Source of the DNA: RGIG9060 sp052173655
Lineage (GTDB): Bacteria; Spirochaetota; Spirochaetia; Treponematales; Treponemataceae
Length of the DNA: 64,000 nt
NCBI GenBank assembly: GCA_052173655.1
Contig: JBQMYD010000005.1
Span: 62,001 to 126,000 of the forward strand
Direction: 5' to 3'
The notes below the pieces were generated by a model that saw only the letters and a program-made list of their open reading frames with translations, ran no database searches and was not told where the DNA came from. The position numbers and the translations under genes are program-made. This document shows, piece after piece, positions 25,740 to 33,771 of the stretch. Numbering within the stretch: position 1 is the first letter of the stretch; each line of letters begins with the position of its first letter.

Positions 25740-27382
25740 TTACAGTCAGCGACGTAAGTGTACGTTTCGGTCAAAAACCTCTTTTTAAGGACGTAAATCT
25801 AAAATTTACAAACGGGAATTGCTACGGAATTACAGGAGCCAACGGAGCAGGAAAATCAACATTTCTAAAAGTTCTTTCCGGGGAACTTGAACACGACACG
25901 GGAACTATCAGCATTTCAACCGGAGAGCGAATGGCTGTTTTAAAACAGGATCACTTTGCATTTGACGAATATTCGGTAAAAGATACGGTTTTGATGGGAT
26001 TCCCAAAACTGTACGAAGTTTCAAAAGAAAAAGACGAAATTTATGCAAAAGAAAATTTTACTGAAGAAGACGGAAACAAAGCCGCAGAGCTTGAGGGAGA
26101 ATTTTCAGAACTCGGCGGTTGGGAAGCCGAAAATCAAATAGAACAAATGCTTAGCGGACTTGGGCTTGAAGAAGAATTTCATGACAAAATGATGAACGAA
26201 CTTGATGAAAGCCAAAAAGTACGGGTTTTACTCGCTCAAGCGATTTTTGGAGAACCTGATATTTTGCTTTTGGACGAGCCTACAAACGGTTTGGACTTGG
26301 AATCAATAAATTGGCTTGAAGAATTCCTTATGGACTTTCCGAACACGGTTATCGTTGTAAGCCACGACAGACACTTTTTGAATGCGGTGTGTACTTACAT
26401 TTGCGACATTGACTATGGAAAAATTACACAATTTGCAGGAAATTACGATTTTTGGTACCAAATGACTCAAGTTTTACAAAGGCAAGCAAAAGAACAGCAA
26501 AAAAAAGCTGAAGATAAAATGAAAGACTTAAAAGAATTTATTTTAAGATTCAGTTCAAATGCGGCAAAATCAAAACAGGCAACAAGCCGAAAAAAAGTTT
26601 ATGATAAATTAGCTCAAAGCGTTGAAGATTTACCGGTTTCCACAAGAAAGTTCCCGTACGTAAATTTTAAACCGGATCGCGATATAGGAAACAACGTTCT
26701 TGAAATTCGTAAACTCAATTACACCGATGCAGACGGAAATAGCCTACTTAAAGATTTTAGCCTTACCATAAATCGAACCGACAAAATTGCATTTGTCGGA
26801 ATTGAATATAATTCAATATCTGCACTTTTTGACATAATTAACGAAGAAAAAAAAGCCGACAGTGGCGAATACGTTTGGGGACAAACTACAAGCCACACAT
26901 ACCTGCCACGTGATAATTCCGGTTATTTTGCAAATGACTATAACATTACAGAATGGCTAAAGCAGTATTCAAAAGAACAAGATGATGCTTATGTAAGAGG
27001 CTTTTTGGGTCGTATGCTTTTTACCGGTGATGAATCACTAAAAAAAGTAAAAGTACTTTCCGGAGGAGAAAAGGTCAGATGCATGCTTTCAAAATTAATG
27101 CTTTCCGGAGCAAATATCCTTACATTGGATGATCCTACAAATCATCTTGACCTTGAAGCAATCCAAGCATTGAATGAGGGCTTGATTGCATTTCCGGGAG
27201 TTGTTCTTTTTTCAAGTCATGACCACGAGTTTATATCATCAATAGCAAACAGAATCATAGAAATTACACCCGGCGGCGTTATAGACAGAATGATGATGTT
27301 TGATGATTATCTTGCAGACCAATCCATAAAAGAACTTAGAATGGAAATGTACGGAAGCAAAAGCAAAAAAATCAGATTTTAA
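25736..27382 (+). CDS. ABC-F ATPase, YbiT-like, with one degenerate ATP site
   Basis: 548 residues with two ABC domains joined by a charged linker (about 235-300) and no membrane helices, so a ribosome-associated ABC-F protein. It matches YbiT throughout (N-terminal RFGQKPLFKDVNLKF; QDHFAFDEYSVKDTV). Domain 1 has Walker A GANGAGKST (34-42) and Walker B with Glu (LLLDEPTNGLD), but a lost signature (LDESQKVRV). Domain 2 has an intact signature LSGGEKVR, but Walker A is replaced by GIEYNSIS (about 355-362) and the catalytic Glu is Asp (LTLDDPTNHLD). Thus only the composite site formed by Walker A1 and signature 2 looks active. AGGAG upstream; ATGA overlap with the helicase gene. Confidence 0.9.
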   Translation: MITVSDVSVRFGQKPLFKDVNLKFTNGNCYGITGANGAGKSTFLKVLSGELEHDTGTISISTGERMAVLKQDHFAFDEYSVKDTVLMGFPKLYEVSKEKDEIYAKENFTEEDGNKAAELEGEFSELGGWEAENQIEQMLSGLGLEEEFHDKMMNELDESQKVRVLLAQAIFGEPDILLLDEPTNGLDLESINWLEEFLMDFPNTVIVVSHDRHFLNAVCTYICDIDYGKITQFAGNYDFWYQMTQVLQRQAKEQQKKAEDKMKDLKEFILRFSSNAAKSKQATSRKKVYDKLAQSVEDLPVSTRKFPYVNFKPDRDIGNNVLEIRKLNYTDADGNSLLKDFSLTINRTDKIAFVGIEYNSISALFDIINEEKKADSGEYVWGQTTSHTYLPRDNSGYFANDYNITEWLKQYSKEQDDAYVRGFLGRMLFTGDESLKKVKVLSGGEKVRCMLSKLMLSGANILTLDDPTNHLDLEAIQALNEGLIAFPGVVLFSSHDHEFISSIANRIIEITPGGVIDRMMMFDDYLADQSIKELRMEMYGSKSKKIRF

Positions 27383-27427
27383 AAACTTTATATGTGCTTA
27401 GAACCATAAGCTTATACAGTTATACAA

Positions 27428-27459
27428 AAAAAATGCTGTCCGGCAAACAACCGGACAGC
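27428..27459 (-). terminator. terminator of the SUMF1/lipase lipoprotein operon
   Basis: GCTGTCCGG (27435-27443) and CCGGACAGC (27451-27459) form a perfect 9-bp stem with a 7-nt loop; on the minus strand it is followed by ATTTTTTTTG. The plus-strand side lacks a T-run, so it mainly serves the minus-strand genes. Confidence 0.85.
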
Positions 27460-27485
27460 AAAATTCATTCTAGCCTAATTTGACT

Positions 27486-28580
27486 CTATTTTAAAGTGCG
27501 TACAACACGTAGTCCAACGTAGATGCTTCCCCCACCTGACCAGTAGCGATAACCTTCTTGCATGTAGGTTCTGCTGGTTACAGAGCAATCCTTTATGTAC
27601 CTGTTGCAGTATCCGCTGCGTATAGTTCTATAAACACTTCCGTTTGCGTTCACAGGTCCAATACCGGGATCTGTAACTGCATTTCTTCCCAAATTGCTTT
27701 CCCATTTGTCATAACACCATTCCATTACGTTTCCGCTCATGTCATACAAACCCCAAGCATTAGGTCTTAACATTTGAACGTCATGAAATCTACTTTCAGA
27801 GTTTTTGTAAAACCAACCGTACTTACCTAATTCTCCGGAATATGAATCACAATTTTCTTCTTTACCGCTTACAAAAATATAATCTGTCACGGAACTTCCT
27901 GCACGTGCAGCATACTCCCACTCAGCCTCGGTAGGCAATCTGTATCCGTCAGCATCAAAATTACAGTCAATGGTACCGCTATGATTATTTCCGTTGTCAG
28001 GTGTATAACCCCACTCATCTACATCTATTTTTCCGTTACAGGTATAACAAGGAGTAAAACCTTCCGCTACGGAACGTCTGTTACAATATACGATAGCATC
28101 GAACCAAGAAACATAATCTATAGGAAGTCTGTCAAGATTTTTTCCTCCGAGGTCAGATTTTTGACTGCCGGAATTAACTTTTCCACCCATTGCCTTGTAC
28201 TCGGCATGAGTTACTTCATGCGAACAAATTAAGAAATCGCGAGTGAGGGTTACAGTATGAACGGAACTCCACCACTTACTACCATTCCCTTGATTACAAC
28301 CCATCTCAAAAGTTCCTGCCTTTACCAGAACAAACTCAGGTTTAGGCTTTGCCTTTTCAGGATCTTTAAGGTCATTTTCTGTAACACCGAAGTTGTAATC
28401 ATCTTCCTCCTCATTCTCTTGCAAATTCCCCTTATTATGAGTGTTGACATTTGGCTTTTTTTTGTTTGGATCTACAATCTTACCACCCACCCCGGCAAGG
28501 TTAGGGCAACCTGTAAAACATGCAATAAAAGAAACTGCCAAAATTAAAACAAATATCTTAGTAAAAAAATTATATTTCAT
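27486..28580 (-). CDS. SUMF1/formylglycine-generating-enzyme-like lipoprotein
   Basis: 364 residues. Signal peptide with lipobox FIACFTGC (lipidated Cys near residue 25), a short acidic linker, then a SUMF1 domain (about 80-364). Seen: FEMGCNQGN, SHEVTHAEYKAMGG, PIDYVSWFDAIVYCNRRS, RLPTEAEWEYAARAG, MSGNVMEWCYDKW, and the C-terminal IRSGYCNRY...VGLRVVRTL. The family includes sulfatase-activating and ergothioneine-type enzymes, but many bacterial members are of unknown role. The paired catalytic cysteines of true formylglycine-generating enzyme are not both present, so an enzymatic role is doubtful. It lies 56 nt downstream of a second lipoprotein gene, with AAGGAG upstream and a strong terminator after it. 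Confidence 0.85.
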   Translation of the reverse strand: MKYNFFTKIFVLILAVSFIACFTGCPNLAGVGGKIVDPNKKKPNVNTHNKGNLQENEEEDDYNFGVTENDLKDPEKAKPKPEFVLVKAGTFEMGCNQGNGSKWWSSVHTVTLTRDFLICSHEVTHAEYKAMGGKVNSGSQKSDLGGKNLDRLPIDYVSWFDAIVYCNRRSVAEGFTPCYTCNGKIDVDEWGYTPDNGNNHSGTIDCNFDADGYRLPTEAEWEYAARAGSSVTDYIFVSGKEENCDSYSGELGKYGWFYKNSESRFHDVQMLRPNAWGLYDMSGNVMEWCYDKWESNLGRNAVTDPGIGPVNANGSVYRTIRSGYCNRYIKDCSVTSRTYMQEGYRYWSGGGSIYVGLRVVRTLK

Positions 28581-28636
28581 TTATATTCTCCTTAAAAAAC
28601 GGACAAAATATCTACTAACTATATCCAAACTGTATT

Positions 28637-29482
28637 CTAGTGTAAATCAGGAGCATGGAAGTACCTTAGAGTATCCATATCAAGAATTATCCTTGCTCCT
28701 CCATCTTCTACACCAAGTACATCGTATTTGCCCAATAAATCTTTTCTAAGATAAGATTCACTGTGAGCTTTCAGCTTATCAGAGCCATAGCCTCCGTTAA
28801 TATCAATCGATCTGTTCTCTCCTGAAGTACCGAGTATGTATTCCTGACTTGATTTAGGAACAAGATCGCTTACATCTGCAAATCGTTTCGGTAATATCGC
28901 CTGTCTGTCTGAAACAACCGGAGGCGAACCGAATGTTAAAGTTGCAACAAGATCATAATTTGCATGTATTACAGAACTGGCAGCAACCTGCTGAGCAGTC
29001 ATTCCTCCAAGACTGTGTCCTGTTAAAATTATACTTGAACCGTACGGAATACCTTCATCCTCATAGATAGCCTTACACACAGCTATTGCATACCAAGTTT
29101 CTTTATTGGTTCCTGATGCCAAGTCGGTATTAACTCCTGTTGCCTGCCAGTTCAAATCTTTACCTTCAGCATCTTTCATTTCGGTTCCGGATAATCCTAC
29201 AACATAAACTTTTTGTTTTCTTCCGCTTTTATGCTCCAGCACACCTTTTGTAATTGTAATAGGGCCCTTCTTTCCTCCGTTGTAACCCAAACGCGAATGA
29301 ACATAAACATCGGGAGCCGAAGAAAGAATTTTATAATTTTTAGGTACCTTATGAGCTCTTATTTTATTTATAAAACCCGTATTATCATCACCTTTTTTTG
29401 TAAAGTCGTTTTCAACAATACCCGGACAACCTACAAGAATTAAGGCAAAAAGTGCGACTGCAAGCATTCCAATCTTTTTCAT
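28637..29482 (-). CDS. lipase-family lipoprotein
   Basis: 281 residues. Signal peptide MKKIGMLAVALFALILVGC with lipobox LVGC, next residue Pro, like its neighbour. Alpha/beta-hydrolase of the lipase class 3 type: nucleophile elbow LTGHSLGGMTAQQVA, preceded by an oxyanion-type VVGLSGTEM stretch and followed by LTFGSPPVVSD. DLVPKSSQEYILG and HSESYLRKD supply candidate Asp and His. Probably cuts esters of lipids at the cell surface or in the periplasm; substrate unknown. Start at 29482 has AAGGAGGTAAGT directly upstream. A consensus promoter lies about 80 nt upstream. Confidence 0.85.
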   Translation of the reverse strand: MKKIGMLAVALFALILVGCPGIVENDFTKKGDDNTGFINKIRAHKVPKNYKILSSAPDVYVHSRLGYNGGKKGPITITKGVLEHKSGRKQKVYVVGLSGTEMKDAEGKDLNWQATGVNTDLASGTNKETWYAIAVCKAIYEDEGIPYGSSIILTGHSLGGMTAQQVAASSVIHANYDLVATLTFGSPPVVSDRQAILPKRFADVSDLVPKSSQEYILGTSGENRSIDINGGYGSDKLKAHSESYLRKDLLGKYDVLGVEDGGARIILDMDTLRYFHAPDLH

Positions 29483-29559
29483 ACTTACCTCCTTAAATAT
29501 CACAGTACTTTATTCGATCATATACAGCTTTTTGGCTATGCCCACCATAACCTGCAAGT

Positions 29560-29589
29560 ATTATAAGCTCCCCGGCAAGAATTTGTCAA
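29560..29589 (-). promoter_or_regulatory. consensus promoter of the lipase-SUMF1 operon
   Basis: TTGACA (29584-29589), an 18-nt spacer and TATAAT (29560-29565) on the minus strand; both hexamers are perfect. The leader is about 70 nt and holds a small hairpin, GGTTATGG-TGGGC-ATAGCC. Confidence 0.8.
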
Positions 29590-29643
29590 ATAAAAATTTA
29601 AAATTTTATATTTTTATTTTATTTTTTTTAAATCCTTATGTTT

Positions 29644-32244
29644 TTACACTTTCCAAAAACTTAATACGTTTGAATCTTTTTCACAGCTTACTTTTATCGT
29701 GCAATTTTCCTCGTATTTTCCACTGAAAAGTTCTTTTGCCAAAGGATTTTCCAAGTAAGTTTGAATCGCTCGTTTTACAGGCCTTGCACCGAAAAGAGGA
29801 TCGTATCCTGCTTGCGTAAGAAAATCCACACAAGAATTTTCAAAAATCAATTTTATACGGCGAGCTTCAAGGCGGTTTGCAACTCTTTCCAACTGATTTT
29901 TTACGATTTGAGAAATACAATCTTTGTCCAAACGGCTAAAAGTAATTATTTCATCAATTCGGTTTATAAATTCAGGACGAAAACTTTGTTTAAGCATTTC
30001 ATCGATTTGAGGTCTCAGTAACTCAAGTTTTTCTTGCGTTTCCGCTTCCAAAATCAAATTTGACCCCAAGTTACTTGTCATAATAATTATGGTATTTTTA
30101 AAATCAACTATTCTTCCTTGACTATCGGTAAGCCTGCCGTCATCCAAAACCTGCAACAAAATATTAAAAACATCCGGGTGAGCTTTTTCAATTTCATCAA
30201 AAAGCACTACACTGTACGGTCTTCTTCTTACAGATTCTGTAAGTTGTCCTCCCTCATCGTAGCCTACATAGCCCGGTGGAGCCCCTATAAGACGCGATAC
30301 ACTGAACTTTTCCATGTACTCACTCATATCGATACGTGTCAAAGATTTTTCATCGTCAAATAAAAAGTCTGCTAAAGTTTTTGCAAGCTCGGTTTTTCCA
30401 ACTCCGGTCGGTCCTATAAAAAGGAAACTGCCTAAAGGTTTGTTTTCATCACTCAAGCCTGCCCTGTTACGTCTGATTGCATCGCTTACAGCTGAAACGG
30501 CTTTATTTTGCCCGATTACTCTTTCATGTAAAACTTTTTCAAGTTCAAGATATTTTTTTGCCTCACTTGCCATCATTTTACTTACAGGAATTCCTGTCCA
30601 AGTTGAAACAACTTTTGCAATGTCTTCTTCGGTAACTTCAGTGCGTAAAAGGGGATTTGTTTTTGCATTGCTTTTTTCTTTTGATTTATCTTGTTGCACC
30701 GCATCTGAAAGCTCTTTTTCTAACGCAGGAATAATCCCGTACTTGTATTCGGCAGCTTTTTCCAAATTACCTTCTCGACTGAATTTTTCCATGTCGATTT
30801 TTGCTTGCTCAAGTTTTTCTTTTAGCGTGCGGCTTTTATTTATTTCAGACTTTTCATTTTGCCACCGAAGTTTCATTGTATCACGTTTTTGAGTTATTTC
30901 CGAAATTTCTTTTTCAAGTTTTTCCAGTCTTTCTATACTAGCTCTGTCATCTTCCTTACTTAAAGATTGCTTTTCTATAGAAAGCTGTAAAAGTTTGCGT
31001 TCAATTTGATCAAGTTCTGTAGGCTGACTTTCAATTTCAATTTTTATGCGGCTTGCAGCTTCATCAACAAGATCAATTGCTTTATCCGGTAAAAATCTGT
31101 TTGTAATGTAACGGTTACTTAAAATCACGGCTTCAACAAGTGCTTCGTCATTTATTCGTACTCCATGATGAATTTCATATTTATCCCTAAGTCCTCTAAG
31201 AATGGCAATGGCATCCTCTATACCAGGTTCACTGCAATAAATCTGTTGAAACCTTCTTTCGAGTGCGGAATCTTTTTCAATGTATTTTCTGTATTCATCC
31301 AAAGTTGTAGCACCTATCACATGCAGTTCTCCTCGTGCAAGAGCAGGTTTCAGCATATTACTTGCATCCATTGAACCTTCACTTGCTCCGGCTCCAACTA
31401 AGGTATGAAGTTCATCAATAAAAAGTATTATTCTGCCTTCACTTTTTTGAACTTCTTGAATAACGGCTTTTAACCTCTCCTCAAATTCGCCCCTGAATTT
31501 TGCTCCGGCAACAAGAGAGCCTAAATCAAGACACAAAAGTCTTTTATCTTTTAGACTGTCGGGAACATCGCCTGTAACAATTCGCCTTGCAAGCCCTTCT
31601 ACAATGGCAGTTTTTCCGACACCGGGTTCTCCTATCAAAACAGGATTATTTTTTGTACGCCTGCTTATAACCTGCATAACCCGTCTTATTTCCTCATCAC
31701 GTCCGATTACAGGATCTATTTTGTCCTGTTGTGCAAGTGCAGTTAAATCGCGACAATATTTTTCAAGGGACTGCATTGTGCTTTCAGGATCTTGACTTGT
31801 AACTCTTTGATTTCCCCTTATGGATTTTAAAGCATCAAGAATTTGTTTTCGAGTAATTCCGTTTTTCTTTAAAAGTTCGCTTACTTTCCCGCTTTCCGAA
31901 CTTAGTGCAAGAAAAAGGTGTTCTGTAGAAAGGTATTCATCTTTTAGATTTTCAACTTCGTTCTCGGCTTTTGCAATAATTTTTTGAAGTTGTGCAGAAA
32001 AACTTATCTGAGCATTGGACGAAATTCTAGGATAATGAGAAAGAAGTTCTTTTACCTGAGAAATTAAGATTTGTAAATCCGCTCCGATTCTTTTTACAAG
32101 AGGTGGAATCATACCGTCTTCCTGCTGCAACAACGCCAACAGTAAATGTTCCGTTCCTATCTCACTGTGATCAGCTTTTTGTGCAATGGAATTTGCCTCT
32201 TGAATAGCTTGTTGAGTTTTTAATGTAAATTTATCGTAATTCAT
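29644..32244 (-). CDS. clpB: ClpB disaggregase (AAA+ chaperone)
   Basis: 866 residues, typical ClpB length. It rescues aggregated protein with DnaK. Two N-domain repeats (residues 1-145, EIGTEHLLLALL and STEHLFLALS). First AAA domain: GEPGVGKTAIVEGLA, ILFIDELHTLVGAG. Middle coiled-coil domain (about 400-530). Second AAA domain: GPTGVGKTELAKTLA, VVLFDEIEKAHPDV, GYVGYDEGG pore loop. No ClpP-binding IGF loop, which separates it from ClpA/ClpC. AAGAGG ribosome site. No CIRCE element is visible upstream. Confidence 0.97.
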   Translation of the reverse strand: MNYDKFTLKTQQAIQEANSIAQKADHSEIGTEHLLLALLQQEDGMIPPLVKRIGADLQILISQVKELLSHYPRISSNAQISFSAQLQKIIAKAENEVENLKDEYLSTEHLFLALSSESGKVSELLKKNGITRKQILDALKSIRGNQRVTSQDPESTMQSLEKYCRDLTALAQQDKIDPVIGRDEEIRRVMQVISRRTKNNPVLIGEPGVGKTAIVEGLARRIVTGDVPDSLKDKRLLCLDLGSLVAGAKFRGEFEERLKAVIQEVQKSEGRIILFIDELHTLVGAGASEGSMDASNMLKPALARGELHVIGATTLDEYRKYIEKDSALERRFQQIYCSEPGIEDAIAILRGLRDKYEIHHGVRINDEALVEAVILSNRYITNRFLPDKAIDLVDEAASRIKIEIESQPTELDQIERKLLQLSIEKQSLSKEDDRASIERLEKLEKEISEITQKRDTMKLRWQNEKSEINKSRTLKEKLEQAKIDMEKFSREGNLEKAAEYKYGIIPALEKELSDAVQQDKSKEKSNAKTNPLLRTEVTEEDIAKVVSTWTGIPVSKMMASEAKKYLELEKVLHERVIGQNKAVSAVSDAIRRNRAGLSDENKPLGSFLFIGPTGVGKTELAKTLADFLFDDEKSLTRIDMSEYMEKFSVSRLIGAPPGYVGYDEGGQLTESVRRRPYSVVLFDEIEKAHPDVFNILLQVLDDGRLTDSQGRIVDFKNTIIIMTSNLGSNLILEAETQEKLELLRPQIDEMLKQSFRPEFINRIDEIITFSRLDKDCISQIVKNQLERVANRLEARRIKLIFENSCVDFLTQAGYDPLFGARPVKRAIQTYLENPLAKELFSGKYEENCTIKVSCEKDSNVLSFWKV

Positions 32245-32262
32245 ACTATACCTCTTGAAAAC

Positions 32263-32291
32263 AAAATAGTAAATTTGATTAAAAAAGGCAA
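32263..32291 (-). promoter_or_regulatory. predicted promoter of clpB
   Basis: TTGCCT (32286-32291), a 17-nt spacer and TATTTT (32263-32268) on the minus strand; each matches consensus 4 of 6. Confidence 0.4.
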
Positions 32292-32314
32292 ATTAAAGAA
32301 AAACTAAATCAAAA

Positions 32315-33382
32315 CTAAAAATCAGCTGCATATTCGCAAATGCAATTTTCAATACGAGCCTGCTCTACTATCTCCAAATCCTTGTTTACTTTTTTGTAAA
32401 GTCTGATTTCTCCGGTTCCGTTTCCGCCTGACCAAAAAGAATCAAAACTTACAGTTCCTCTTGGATTCAGATATTTCTTTTTTATCATCTCGGATTTTTT
32501 ACAAAAAACATCTACATCCAAAAAATTTTTGGAATTTTCGGCAGTTACAGTCCAACGGCAAATTTCAGAATTTTCAAAAAAATCGTAATGTATTTTAGTA
32601 CGAGAAAAACAATTTGAAATTGAAAAAACATAGTATTGATTTTGATGAAGAAGATAAACCTGCAATGATTTTTCCTTTCCATTAACCGTTGTTCCTCCGA
32701 TATCAAAACATGAACCTGAAAGATAACGACCTGAAATCACAGAGTTTAAATTGCAACTTGAAAGAGAAAAAAACGGATTTGAAAAATCTTTGCCCCAAAT
32801 TTTATCCGCATGTCCAAAAGATTTTTGTGGAATAATTACAAATTCTTCAGCATCTAAGAGTAGATTCCCGCCGTAAATAGTCTTTGCTCCGCACACATAC
32901 CAATAATTTTGCGGATTACGTTTGAGCTTTTTAGGCTCAAAATTTATTTTTTTTTCAAGTTTTATTTTCCATGCCATAGAACCTTGTGAAGAAAGGTATT
33001 CCGGATGAAGTTTTGTCATTGAAAGAGGTACATTAATGCTCCCAAAAAGTTCATTTTCGGTCAATAAAAAGTTTTCAACACGAATGTTCAAAGATTTCTT
33101 GTCTATATACAAAGAGTCAATGGGAAAAAATTTATGAAATTGCTTGCCGCCTTTTCCCCAACATCCTGCTTTTACCATTAAAAAGCAGGGTTTATTAAAA
33201 TTTACAATTTTTGGAGAAATTCCCGGATTTACGATATAGTATTCAATAAAAAATTGTCTTACTTCACCGCTTTTTTTGCTGTATGCAGAAAAACTATGGC
33301 GCCATAAATCAAAACCGTTTTTCTTTGCAAAACCATTTAGCATTAATCTATTTTTTTTACGATTTTTCGATTGTAAGCCCAT
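32315..33382 (-). CDS. lipocalin / tocopherol-cyclase-like protein
   Basis: About 355 residues, without a signal peptide. The C-terminal part has the pattern of the tocopherol-cyclase/CrtC-AttH lipocalin-like proteins: NYWYVCGAKTIYGGNLLLD, then FGHADKIWGKDFSNPFFSLSS, and later SGRYLSGSCFDIGG. These families bind or convert hydrophobic molecules in a large beta-barrel. The actual ligand is unknown. I chose the Met of MGLQSKNRKK with GTGGGG 6 nt upstream; an extension to 33400 is possible. A terminator for the upstream gene precedes it. Confidence 0.6.
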   Translation of the reverse strand: MGLQSKNRKKNRLMLNGFAKKNGFDLWRHSFSAYSKKSGEVRQFFIEYYIVNPGISPKIVNFNKPCFLMVKAGCWGKGGKQFHKFFPIDSLYIDKKSLNIRVENFLLTENELFGSINVPLSMTKLHPEYLSSQGSMAWKIKLEKKINFEPKKLKRNPQNYWYVCGAKTIYGGNLLLDAEEFVIIPQKSFGHADKIWGKDFSNPFFSLSSCNLNSVISGRYLSGSCFDIGGTTVNGKEKSLQVYLLHQNQYYVFSISNCFSRTKIHYDFFENSEICRWTVTAENSKNFLDVDVFCKKSEMIKKKYLNPRGTVSFDSFWSGGNGTGEIRLYKKVNKDLEIVEQARIENCICEYAADF

Positions 33383-33457
33383 ATAAAACCCCACAAACAA
33401 CGCTTATTCAATTATTAGAAAAATTATTTATAAACTTTAATTAATTTTATATTTGTA

Positions 33458-33487
33458 AAAAAAATACCACCGGAAAAAACCGGCGGC
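33458..33487 (-). terminator. terminator after the small acidic-protein gene
   Basis: On the minus strand GCCGCCGG pairs with CCGGTGGT, then ATTTTTTTTAC. It lies about 25 nt past the stop of the 70-codon gene. Confidence 0.75.
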
Positions 33488-33510
33488 ACATGCAGTCGTA
33501 AAAAAAACTA

Positions 33511-33723
33511 TCAAGTAATTTTTCTTACGGCATCTTCGATTTCCGAAGATTCACTGGGAAAATTCTCATCCAAAAACTCAAAACAGTCCATAGCATGCTG
33601 CTGAACATGTTCGTACCAAATTAAATACAATTCATCATTAACTTTACCGGGATAAGGAGCTCCTTGGATATCAGAAACCAACTTTCTCAGTTTTCCCGCA
33701 CATTCTGAAAATTTTTCATCCAT
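33511..33723 (-). CDS. small acidic protein of unknown function
   Basis: 70 residues, MDEKFSECAGKLRKLVSDI at the start and FPSESSEIEDAVRKIT at the end. It is acidic, predicted helical, and has no signal peptide or known motif. GAGGGATTACTTTTT precedes the ATG and a strong terminator follows, which supports a real gene. It lies 48 nt downstream of the M16C peptidase gene on the same strand and could share its message. Confidence 0.6.
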   Translation of the reverse strand: MDEKFSECAGKLRKLVSDIQGAPYPGKVNDELYLIWYEHVQQHAMDCFEFLDENFPSESSEIEDAVRKIT

Positions 33724-33771
33724 AAAAAGTAATCCCTCTCAAATATTTTATAAAAAAACCTAACTGCATGA

